From Acephala macrosclerotiorum (taxonomy: Eukaryota; Ascomycota; Leotiomycetes; Helotiales; Mollisiaceae), in contig MU119284.1 of assembly GCA_014904845.1 (NCBI GenBank), positions 124,001 to 188,000 on the forward strand: DNA of 64,000 nucleotides, in the 5' to 3' direction. The translations under genes and the position numbers were made by a program. The notes under the pieces are model-generated. The model was not told where the DNA came from and searched no databases. It worked only from the letters and a program-made list of their open reading frames with translations. Positions 10,033 to 20,605 of the stretch are shown in pieces (within the stretch, counting starts at the first letter, position 1; each line of letters opens with the position of its first letter).

Positions 10033-11132
10033 TCACTTCTGGAACGCCATGACGGCGTATCTGAAGGTACCATTGGCGAATCCTCTTCTCATAGCTCGGA
10101 ACGCTTGCATGAATGCAAGACCATCTCGTCCTTGAGCTACTGCGAAAGCCCAGAGTGCTGGATTCTGGATCAAAGTCCAGGAGATGTCCCATGTCTTTGA
10201 GACTTGCTTGCTGATGTCAAATGGCTCGGCAAAGAGCTTCAACCCTGCTTTCTCTGCGAATTCGACATAGTCTTTCTGGGTGCACATCGGAGGAAGGAGC
10301 ATACCATCTTCGTCAATGTCAGTGAACAGCTCCCAAGAGCAGTCGTCTACCTACCTTCAATCGGACTGATATCATCCTTAAATTGCTTCTCCGTCAACCC
10401 CTCATCCTTAAACCAATCCGCCACGACTAGCTTTCCTCCATCTTTCAACAGAAACTGCGCATTCTGGAAGAACAGCTCTTTGTTGGGCAAATGGCTCATC
10501 GCCTCCGAGATCCACACACAATCGAACTTCTCCTCCGTGAAGTACTCGCCCATCTTCTCAGCATCAAGCTCAATGAACCTGACCGAGCCATCGGAAAACT
10601 TGGCAGCCGCATCTGGGGACTCGGGAGTGACGCCACCAGCTTCTGCTGTCAATTTGCGAGCAATCTCAACCTGACGTCCACTGATGGTTACACCTGTTAC
10701 ATTGCAACCGTGTTGTTTGGCGAGGTGACGGCTCGTGCCGCCAATTCCACAGCCTACGTCGAGGACCGAGCTGCCTTTTGGGAGAGCGGATTTCTGGAGC
10801 AGGAGATCAATCAATTGGACCTGGGCCTTCTCTTTGGTGTCTTGAGGAGTGAGGAAGTAGCCGTGATGGATGTGTTCGCCCCTATACTTCAGTAAGCACG
10901 TGATTTTGTACCGATACAACGACTACAGGAGTTTGATGAGTTGACGAGAAGGATGGGGTTGAGTGACATACCACAAGGAGTAATAGTAGTCAGATGCGAG
11001 TTCATAGTGGTGTCTGATGCGGTCTTTGAGGGCATTGAAGGAGATAAATGGTTCTGGTTCTGGGATCGCATAGTCTTCGATCTTCTCCTTGACCTCGGTG
11101 TCTCTATCACGTGAGGCCGCGACGTCTGCCAT
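10033..11132 (-). CDS. SAM-dependent methyltransferase (UbiE/sterol-methyltransferase-like)
   Basis: Class I methyltransferase that should transfer a methyl group from S-adenosylmethionine to a small-molecule acceptor. Three exons: 11132-10972, 10881-10355, 10307-10033; introns of 90 and 47 bp; 320 residues. Splicing restores YSLWGEHIHHGYF, the conserved segment just ahead of the Rossmann core in the tocopherol/MPBQ/sterol methyltransferase group. SAM-binding motif I is VLDVGCGIGGTSRHLA; VTGVTISGRQVEIA follows. Later segments are FDCVWISEAMSHL and LLKDGGKLVVADWF. No signal peptide or membrane segment, so probably cytosolic. The substrate cannot be read from sequence; sterol, quinone and secondary-metabolite roles are all possible. 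Its 5' end faces the Ppo gene across about 1.6 kb, and nothing shows that they are functionally linked. Confidence 0.87.
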
Positions 11133-12699
11133 GATTGTGGTCTTGCTCCAAGGAATTGTTCTTCACGAAGAAATATAAGGAATGAATTAGAGAGAAACAG
11201 TAGATATAGAATGAAGATTTGAGGTCGCCGATAGAGATCGACGAGAGACGTCTGTGCGACATTGAGAGCGTTTCGAACGAGTACGAATACGGCCTAGTCA
11301 GTGACCTTGATATCAATCTAAGCTTCGTTTGGCATCGCTCCTTGGCGGACCAACCAACATCCGTCCTTCCATAAATTTCATCTCCAAACATCTTTTCGTA
11401 TCAAAAGCTTCGTGTTTTTATCTCGAACGAGTTCCACAGTCAGCAATATAACGATCTTCTGGGAAACCTCGATGGCGGCTCCTAAAACGTCGAAATGAAC
11501 GTTGCCATGCCTCACAAGGTCGTCCCACGACAAAGGGATCGCTGAAGCTTCCGTAATCGTACATATCTGCAAATTCTTGTTCGTCCTTCATGCTTGTGTT
11601 ATATTATTGTGTCTCTGAGCTTACTGCAGAAGTTTTGTCCCCTCTCCCATGTTCGATTTCGTTTATCCTTTAGTCCTGCGCAGACTGAGGAACGGTGGGT
11701 ACAATTAAGTACAGAGCGTGGTCTGCATCTGTATCTCACAAGCGATGTCATCTTACAATGATCTTGGTCCCTCGTGCATTCGTTCGTACCTGGCCAGCCT
11801 ATCCTCTACAAGTCTGCCGTTGCTCAGTTTTGAATAAATACACGAAGCCTCCAATCGCGTCGTTACTGTTATCGAGTGATTTGGGCGCTTAAACCTTAAT
11901 CATGCATAGCTATCGACGTCGCCGCTTCGCTGCAGCAGCGCAGCCTCCTCGCAGTCCAGTATGACGATGCTCAGCTACGATGACGATGAGACCCAAAAGC
12001 GCGCACTCGTATAAGATACACCAGTACAGCGAGTACAACTACCTCGTGCTGTAGGGCAGGTGCAGGAAGTCGTGCGTTGTATTGACTCCAATAAACTTTG
12101 TGTTGAGTCTTACTCCCCGAATATGCGAGCGCGGCGCCCCCAACGAGCATTTGTCCTGCAACGCCTCCCTCTTGCAACCTTCACTCTTATCAAAGCTTAC
12201 GGCATCGTCACTATGACTTGCATGAACAGACACCTTCAAATCGGTTATTTTGGACCATTCGTGTATTTGCACATTCAACCCGCAGCGAGATATCGGAATA
12301 TATCAAACGGCACTTGCGATTAGAAAAGACTAAGGCATTGGAGAGACCTATGAGCGAGATGAAAATGGCTCGCGGCGCGGTTCGACCCGCAATATTGACC
12401 GAGAACTGCAGCTTTAGAATGTCTTTGGGGTAGTCCTGGGGTCCTATTGGGGTCTATGGGGCGATGTATCCTTTGAAGTACATGTCAGCGCAAACGGCGA
12501 AGCTCGAGAGTTATGGAATGAATCGAATGATCAAGACTCAGGTCATCGGGTCCTTTCATGCAATGGAGCCGGCATGAGTTTCACTGCAAGATAGGAAGCC
12601 ATCAGCCTATATATCCTGCCACAGACTGCACTGGCCGAGCAAGACAGAAATTGCAACTCTGTTCACTGTTGACGGTGCAAGGTCAGAAAGATAATCACT
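11133..12699. other. Divergent intergenic region between methyltransferase and Ppo genes
   Basis: About 1.57 kb with no recognisable gene. It should hold both promoters; I see no clear TATA box, repeat array or RNA gene. Confidence 0.5.
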
Positions 12700-15600
12700 A
12701 TGTCTCAGATGGGCGAAATCGCCCTCCCACCACAACCATCACTCTCATCACTCTCATCGCGTTTGTCAGGTGCAGCTCATGCGTTCTCACGTTCCGTGTC
12801 TACTCCTCCGAAGTACGCCTACGCCCCTGGCAACGATGATACCGCAAAGCAAACAGGTCTTCTCGAGGACCTTCATACTCTTAGCTTCAAGGATACTCAA
12901 ACCATGGTTATGTTCCTGAATACCTCAGCTACAGGCGTCGACGACGACAACGACTTACTTCTTGAAAGAATGATTCAAATGCTTTCCAAACTCCCACCTC
13001 ACTCGCATGAAGGCAAACAGATGACCGATGGTCTGATCAACCAACTATGGAGTGGCTTAGAACACCCTCCTAAATCATCGCTTGGGAGGAAGTACCGTTA
13101 CCGCGAGCCAAATGGGTCTTGCAACAATATTCGGGATCCTCAGTTGGGCGCTGCCAATACGCCATATGCTCGTTCGATGCCACCTATGGTGTTTCAAAGC
13201 CCAGACCTGCCAGATCCAGAGTCTCTCTTCGATCTATTGATGGCTAGAGGTGACGGTTTCGAGCCTCATCCAAACGGTATCTCAAGCATGCAATTTTACT
13301 TGGCAGCAATTATTACTCACGACATCTTTCAGGCAGTGAGTCTACAGACTCTTTGATTAAGGTAATCCTCTGATGATCGTGATGCAGGATTCTAAAGATT
13401 TCAACATCAATACCACTTCCTCGTATCTTGACCTATCTCCATTGTACGGCAGAAACCTGGAGGAGCAGAGGATCATGAGGACATCCAAAGACGGACTGCT
13501 CAAGCCCGATTGCTTCAGCTCAAAACGCCTGCTGGGACTTCCACCTGGATGCGGTGTCTTCATGATCATGTTCAATCGCTTCCATAATTATGTTGTCACT
13601 CAGCTCGCTAGGTAAGACCGCAGTGAACACCAATTCTAGCTTCGGCATGTCGACTAACCAGGTCACAGTATCAATGAGGGTGGCCGCTTCACCAAGCCAG
13701 GATCCTATGCAGCTGGTATGAAAGCTGAGAGCGCCTGGCTGAAGTATGACGATGACCTCTTCCAAACTGGCCGCCTGATCACTTGCGGTCTCTACATCAA
13801 CATTATCATGAAAGACTACGTTCGCACGATGCTCAGTCTCAATCGAACAGACTCGGTCTGGGGCCTTGATCCTCGAACCAAGGAAGGGAAAAACATGTTT
13901 AGCAATCCTGCTCCGGAGGCAACCGGCAACCAAGTATCAGTCGAGTTTAACCTCATCTACCGCTGGCATAGTGCTTTGTCTCAGAAAGATGAGAAATGGA
14001 CAGAGAAAGAGTTCAGAAACCTCCTCGGTGGAAAGGATCCTGCGACAGCACCAATGCATGAAGTCCTTACCGCACTGGGCAGATGGGAGTCTATGCTGCC
14101 AGAATGGCCTGAAGCGAGACCATTTGCGGGGCTCGTTCGCAACGTTGATGGCACTTACGATGATGACAGTCTTGTCAAAATGCTTCAAGAGTCTATCGAA
14201 GACGTCGCTGGTACCTTTGGGGCCAACAAGGTGCCAAATTGCCTGAGAACAGTCGAGATCTTGGGAATTATCCAAGCCAGATACTGGAATGTCGCGACCT
14301 TGAACGAATTCCGAACCCACTTTGGGTTGGCCAAACACGAGACATTCGAGGACATCAATCCAGACCCTGAAGTCGCGATGAAACTCATGCAGCTCTATGA
14401 CAGTCCTGACTCTGTCGAGCTGTACCCAGGATTGATCGCTGAGAAGCCTAAGCCACCGATGAGCCCTGGTAGTGGATTGTGTGTAAATTTCACTACAAGT
14501 AGAGCCATTCTCTCGGATGCCGTCGCATTAGTTCGTGGCGACCGGTTCTATACAGTCGACTATACTCCGAAGAATCTGACCAATTGGGGGTAAGTTATCC
14601 TATCATGGCACCTGCCGTACACTTGATACTGATAATCCTTAGATACAATGAGGTCAACTCCGACCTCAATGTGGATCGAGGACAAGTGATGCACAGGCTC
14701 ATCTTCCGTGCGTTTCCAAACCACTTCCAGCAAAACAGCATCTACGCCCACTTTCCCTTCGTAACCCCATCCGAGAATTTCGTCATCCTAGACAAGCTCG
14801 GGACGTCGACTCAGTACTCATGGGCACCGCCATCAAAACGGCCAGATGTGGTTGTGATCAAATCTTACAAAACGATGGCCCAAGTCTTAGAAAACAAGAA
14901 AGACTTCAAGGTTACATGGGGCGAGGCCATTGAGTTTGAGACAGCCCAGCCTCACGGCTCGTATGCCGGGAACTTCGCTCAATCAGGTGACGACGCAGCG
15001 AATACAGCAAGTCGCATCCATGTTCAGAAGGCATTTTATACTTCAGGATGGTTCGAAGAGATCTCGACATACAACTATGAAGTTACTCAGCTCCTGTTGG
15101 AGAAGAATAGCTTCAAGATCGATCCTGGCACCCGAGAGGTTGACATCATTCGCGACGTGATTGGTATAACCAGCACACGATTCGTATCCGCGCTCTACAA
15201 CCTGCCCTTGAAAACTGAGGAACATCCGCATAGCATCTATACTGAACAAGAAATGTAGTAGGTGTTCTCCGAGTTCATTCTTCCTCATGCAGATTGTTTC
15301 GGGATGCGTGAGACATAGCTCGCCTCCCGAAATATACTTCCACCTCCTCATTTAGCCCTATCCCTCTTGAAACCTGTCTTAAAGAAGTAATACTAACTCC
15401 GAGATTTCCCGCAGCATGATTGTCCTTGCCGCGTTCTCAGCAATATTCTTCGACACCGACATCGCTCAATCTTTCAAAATTCGAAACATCGCAAGAGAGC
15501 TAGCACAGCAACTCGGACAGCTCGTAATGGCCAATGCAGAAGTTGTGTCGAAGACTAACTATGTTTCTGGGTTCTTTTCTCGATTCACCAAACCAGTCAA

Positions 15601-16440
15601 GCCTGCGACGAAACTCTCTTTGCCTTCGTATGGCAACCAATTGATACAGCGCCTGCTAGAAAAAGGCAAGAGCGTCGAGGAGTCGGTGTGGGGCACCATC
15701 ATGCCTATGACTACGACTGTCGTCGCGACTCATACGCAAGCTATGTCTCAGTGCCTGGATTACTATCTCGGAGAAGGGAAGGAGCATCTTCCTGAGCTGT
15801 ATAGACTTTCTCACCTAGGTACCAAAGAGGCGAGTGAGCTGTTGATGCTGTAGTAAGTCATTATTCCTTTGTTTCAATTGCTTGGAGAAGATTACATACT
15901 GAACCTGAGCAGCATGCTCGAAGGCTGCCGCCTCCGTACCACCGTCGCCATCTACCGTGACCTAGCCACCGACCAAATCATCACCGATATCCACCCTCAA
16001 TCCTGCTTAACTGCCCAACCCACCACCAAAACCCACACCCTCAGAGCTGGAACCCGCCTCCTCCTAAACCTCCCACCGCATCCCAAGACCCAACCATCTT
16101 CCCCTCCCCATCAACCGTCCGTCTCGACCGACCCTTAGAGTCCTACATCCACTATGGCTGGGGACCACACCAATGCCTTGGCATGGAAGCTAGTCGTGCG
16201 GCTTTGACTGCGATGTTCAAGAGTATCGTTGGGTTGAAGGGGTTGAGAAGAGCTCCTGGGCCGAGGGGCTGCGTGAAGAGTATGCCTGCTAAGCTGTGGA
16301 GTGGCCAGGTTGGGAATGCTGTTGGTGGAGATGAGGGACAGGATGAGAATGGGTTGGAAGGGTTGAAAGTTTATATGACGGCTGATCAGAGTTCATTTTC
16401 GCCGCTGCCATCTACGATGAGAGTTAGATGGGATGCTTGA
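12700..16440 (+). CDS. Ppo-type fatty-acid dioxygenase/P450 fusion, frameshifted near the C-terminus
   Basis: Psi-factor-producing oxygenase: a haem peroxidase (COX-like) domain that dioxygenates linoleate or oleate, fused to a P450-like domain that rearranges the hydroperoxide into oxylipin signals. Exons: 12700-13335, 13388-13611, 13669-14589, 14643-15257, 15415-15852, 15913-16440. The distal haem His is near residue 207 (ITHDIFQ); the catalytic Tyr and proximal His are Tyr384 and His387 in IYRWHSAL. The C-terminal cysteinate motif GPHQCLGMEASR (TGC at 16174) is present, but in a different frame. Between about 16066 and 16076, in a C-rich stretch, the frame slips by the equivalent of one missing base. 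As read, translation ends at 16138 and loses the P450 cysteine. Without the slip the protein would be about 1,120 residues, near the family norm. No splice sites explain it, so it is either an assembly error or a real truncation that leaves only the dioxygenase half working. Confidence 0.88.
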
Positions 16441-17280
16441 ATGAACTTGGAAGTTTTAGATGCTGTTATCGAAGAAATTACTTGTCTTGTTGCATCGCAC
16501 AGTTGCTTTCCTTTTGCTGTCTCGTCTCCCACTCGCTGCTTCGCAATTTACGCTGTGCTCTGACTGGTTGTAGCGCGGTCAGTCAACCATTTTCTCGCAA
16601 TTAAGTCAGTTATGCTGGTGTTGCAGGTTGGAAAACAGAACCTCTGACCTTTTATTCCTAGTAGGACGCCCACGCCAAGACTTGTGATACAGCAAAAGAC
16701 CACCCATTTGAATTCTGGTTCTCCTGATAGACACTCAGATAGGTGAAAGAAGAATATCTTCCAAAACCTTGAGCGTGCAGGTAGAGGCTCAAGACTATTT
16801 GGGAGAAGAAGAGCAGAGGTAGAACTGTTGGGAACCTCGGAGGTGTAGAGGAGCCAGTCACCAAGTCGAATCCTCCATTACTCATCGATAAGACGGGGGT
16901 TTTGAGTCACATTCCTTGTGAATTGAAAACTCTTTTCAGATCTTGACTCAAATGGAAGGGGAGCCAGAACCTTCCACTGCCCCATTTGATTCAAATTGAT
17001 CATATTCTACGATTCTTCAAGTTCTACGGTGTTGCGACGCGTGAAATTGACTCAGCATCTGATCTATAGAATCCAAACTTCGTTCATGTTGGGGTATAGA
17101 AAGGTGGGTGTGGTGGTTTGTAAGCCGCTGGGAATGCGTGATGAGATTAGGGCAAGAGTAGCAGAGCTGGGGAGAGGTGGGAAGACAGTGTTTAAGTTGG
17201 AGGTTATGCATTTTCGTGGGAGGTTGAAGTTAACTTTGCTGTGCTTAGATTAGTATTCAAGATTATATTTTAAGGTCTGG
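16441..17280. other. Intergenic region downstream of Ppo
   Basis: No coding sequence recognised. It leads into the repeat-bearing segment. Confidence 0.45.
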
Positions 17281-17289
17281 AAGAGTTGA

Positions 17290-18672
17290 CAGATAGTACG
17301 TCAAGCAATTTCACAAGTCTGATTCCATTCTGGACATTCATTGCAGCTGGCAGCGAGAATTCTGACACTTCAAAATGAAATCATGGAGGAATGAATACGA
17401 AAGCGACAGTTCGTGTTGGCCTCCAAACCAAAATCCATTGGCTTTCGTCATACAGGGCGAACAATCATTCGCAGTCTCTAGCTAGAGACACAAGAACGAG
17501 AAGATTTCGGCGGCATGCGCCCAGTAGCTGTAAGCCAACCACTTTTACTTCCCTCCAAGTTTGGAGGCTATTTCCTCCAAAGCAGCGGCTAACTAATACG
17601 AAAAGCAAGAGTCGGCGCTAACATCGAAAAAAGTAGAAACTCACCAACTTCATGAGCTTCTATCTGAATTTTCTGTCCTTTCATTAGTTGGAATCGTCCT
17701 ATCCCAAGACGACTTCCCAGCTTAGCTCAACGTAAAGTTACGTGAAAGTGAGCTTCCTGCTCTATCAATGAATTTTAAACCCAATTTTTCTTTAAAAGTA
17801 TCATAAGAACTAGTGAAAACGATTTCATGCTTCTCATATTTTGACTCAAAGCTTAAGATACATAAAGGTGATCGTGACAATCGCCAGGAGAAGGCATCAC
17901 GGTGGAAGCGAACCTATGAGTGGGCTCCAAATATGTCCCTCACACCACAACTTTTGGGGATTTCGCACACGGCGAGTGTAGTTCCATTCGTCAAAACTAT
18001 AAATGTTTTACCCCTCAACTTGCATGGCCTCCAATCCCGCTCCCGCATGCGTCTTCCATTACCAGACTCTCGGATTTCTCGGCGAAGGAATCAATGCTTG
18101 CACTTAGTTGAACTTCTTCCCATTCGGTCAAGGTGTTGTGTATCACCCGCCAATTTGATGATGAATTTCAGGCAGGGTTGAAATTATTGATAGTACGAGT
18201 ACTCCAAAATGTTTATGGTAGTCTCGGCTTAGGACTTTGGGACTGGCATCAAAGGCTGAACTGGACAGGGAAGAGAGTCCACATTGAGGCCATTCCTATA
18301 GCATCATGAAGAGGACGAGATAAGAAGAATCTTGAATCTTAGTACGCATTTTCATGAGCGAAATTATTGTTGGGCCCGTACGTAAGCACGTAACTTCCCA
18401 GAATTTCTAGTTTAGAAGCCCTTCGAGTAATTCACTCGTTCAAATAATATGGGCCACTGAGATTGAACAAAGAATTTCTCCTCCTTGGGCCTTTGTGAGA
18501 AGGGATGGTGGCACGCGAACGTGACAGCCAGCGCCAACAGCCAACATGCCCGTTGTATCTAGACGCCACTCCATTCCACATCTTAAACAAAGCTGTTCTG
18601 AGGAATTTCAACACCGCAGTGAAACATATACCAATGTGCACGTCAAGGCTGCCGGTGCGTCTTGGCCTCCAA
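17290..18672 (+). repeat. Three dispersed composite repeat copies (GGCCTCCAA at 17418, 18026, 18664)
   Basis: Each copy ends in an exact GGCCTCCAA. Upstream by 55-70 bp is a GAATTTC-like block: AGAATTCTGACAC at 17358, GGATTTCGCACAC at 17958, GAATTTCAACAC at 18603. About 130 bp upstream of the third copy is GCGCCAACAGCCAAC (18531), a degenerate CCAAT block. The 17418 and 18664 copies also share CAGGGCGA about 30-50 bp downstream. No open frame covers these copies. Confidence 0.5.
17552..17581. repeat. Triplet of alternating CCTCCAA/TTGGAGG sites forming a hairpin
   Basis: CCTCCAA (plus), TTTGGAGG (17560-17567) and CCTCCAAA (17574-17581) alternate; the last two form a perfect 8-bp stem around a 6-base loop. 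The core is the same CCTCCAA that ends each composite repeat copy. Confidence 0.5.
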
Positions 18673-19014
18673 ATACAGAGATGGCTGGTCCCTGATTCTC
18701 TCACTGTGCAGGGCGATCGAACATTGCATAGGGCGAACGCAGAGTATCACTTTCAACGGATGTCAGTACTTGGCATTTCAATGGCGAGGGCATTCAACCG
18801 CCCCGCAGATTCGCAGCAGACTTGAAAGGGATCGGAGATCAGAACTTGCCATATACTAGCTCGCAGTGTCACACTTCTTCTGCTACCTTTCTCGCGTCTT
18901 TTGATTGGTTTAGGAGGAACAACGCTGCGCAACTGCTGCACTTCACCTTGTTGGTCTCGCTTAAGCCTGCAGGCCCTTGAAATTTTGCCAATCAATTTTA
19001 GATGCCCACAAAAA

Positions 19015-19140
19015 TTGGAGGCGGGCGTTCCCTTGCGTCTGAGCGTCAAGCATTTCTGAATGTATTACTGGTCAACTGAAAACACGAAAACTGCAAAGTC
19101 AAGTGGTTGATTTCGACCTATGCCGAGATTTCATTGGCTC
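19015..19140 (-). repeat. Inverted composite repeat copy
   Basis: On the minus strand GAGCCAAT (19140-19133) is followed 110-125 bp later by CGCCTCCAA (19023-19015), one mismatch from the core. Between them lies TCGAAATCAACC, a weak match to the middle block. Confidence 0.45.
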
Positions 19141-19399
19141 ATGATCACTCCCCAAGGCCACACTGTGTAGTCATTGGGAAGGCAAGGGATGAATAAATGA
19201 GTTGATCTGCAACTAGTACCTTTTCATTGTGGGTGAGAAGACTGTGCGATATGGTTACTCCAGTTAACAGGGTTTTGGGTGGTCGTAAAAGGATCTACAC
19301 GTGACCTGTACCTTTCTCGAACAGGAACCTGGGTGCGATACCCCAGACGCTGCGGTAATAGGAATACTTTGAAGGGAGATTTACAGGAGTCTTATAAGT

Positions 19400-20138
19400 A
19401 TACTCCAAATAAAAGGCCCCAACTCCGAACTTTAAATCCTTCGAGCGCCTCCGCTGCGGGTGCTGTCTAGCCATCAAAATTGACGAGCCAATCCCAGCTT
19501 CATATTTCATGCATTGGGCAAAACAGGTTTAAGGATTTTCTACTTCGAAAGGGTCGATGATTGGGACGACGCACAATCAGGTGACGGAGCACGATTGTCC
19601 CGCCGGCCTCCAATTCGGGGCTCAGCATTCAGTCACCAGATGCGGGCGCCGCCAATCACAACTTGTCATTTCACAAGTCGAGCAATGCAGTTTTGGGAAT
19701 TTTCAATTCTCGGAACTCATCGTAACTGGCTGTATGCATCCGGGGCAGCTGACCCTTGAAATATGCAGTCTTAAACGGCCTCCAACTCTGACGCTCTCGG
19801 ATCCGAGTCACGAGCCTTCCATCTCAACGTCGGGCAAAGCGAGTTCCTCAGGCATTCTTCACTTTCTAGACTCTTTGTAATAGAGATCCGTCAAGCCGCA
19901 AGACCTAATCAATGAATCACTAATTATAAAGCATTGCTCGAGTAATCCAAGGTCGTTCTCAAGCTTCGAGGGAAGTGCTGAAGTCACTCTTCTTTAGCGA
20001 GCCAATCACAACCAACCATTCTATAACTTGACCAAAGCCCATCTCAGAATTTCGCACACCTCAGAACCTCATGAGACTGGCTGGAATTGTCGCTCTTATA
20101 GGAGGTGCGCAAGTGTCCCGAGTCAGCCTGGCCTCCAA
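19400..20138 (+). repeat. Diverged tandem array of the composite repeat, period about 165-190 bp
   Basis: Core GGCCTCCAA sites lie at 19605, 19777 and 20130, with degenerate ones at 19416 (GGCCCCAAC) and about 19942 (AATCCAA). The spacings are roughly 189, 172, 165 and 188 bp. Each unit starts with a CCAAT block 118-130 bp before the core: GAGCCAATC at 19486, CCAATCACAAC at 19652, a worn GAGCC at 19812, and CCAATCACAACC at 20002. The middle block is at 19533 (GGATTTTCTACTTC), 19693 (GGAATTTTC) and 20048 (GAATTTCGCACAC). Units at 19693 and 20048 also share a CTCRGAAC...ACTGGCTG stretch. Copies are old and diverged, with no coding frame. Confidence 0.6.
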
Positions 20139-20302
20139 CTTTGAAAGCCTGACGAGGAGGCTGTTCTCACTCACCGAGTGCGTAGCCAAGCCTCGTCCAA
20201 TCATTACCGCTTAAGCGACGGTCTTGCGGCAGCTGAACATTTTCACAGCGGACTTGAAAAACATCGGAGAACGGGAGTTGCGACAGCGGCAACACAGCCC
20301 CG

Positions 20303-20418
20303 TTGGAGGCCAAGATCGCGTTGCGTAGTGCATAAAGATCTTTCCGATTGGTGGTGGAAGTGTTGGAATTTCGAAAACTTCTGGAAAGGAAAGAGGTATT
20401 TGGTGGGTTGTGATTGGC
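20303..20418 (-). repeat. Inverted composite repeat copy facing the array
   Basis: On the minus strand CCAATCACAACCCACC (20417-20402) matches 15 of 16 bases at 20002. Next come a middle block reading GAAATTCCAACAC and then GGCCTCCAA (20311-20303). The copy points toward the last array unit. Confidence 0.6.
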
Positions 20419-20605
20419 CGGCCTATCAGAGTGTGAACATGGGAGGGCGTAGTCAAATCTTCACTTTCATGTACATTGAGTATTATTGAGTGTTGGTTCT
20501 TTGCATAGCTCCACAACATGTGTGAACTGATAAAATAAAATCGAGAAGAAGCTATGTAATATATAGATCGAAGCTTTGAAGGGAAAATAAAATGTAGATT
20601 CAATT

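Noticed and set aside
10033..16440. Methyltransferase and Ppo as a divergent biosynthetic pair
   Set aside because: They are separated by 1.57 kb, no shared promoter motif was seen, and no known pathway joins these two families.
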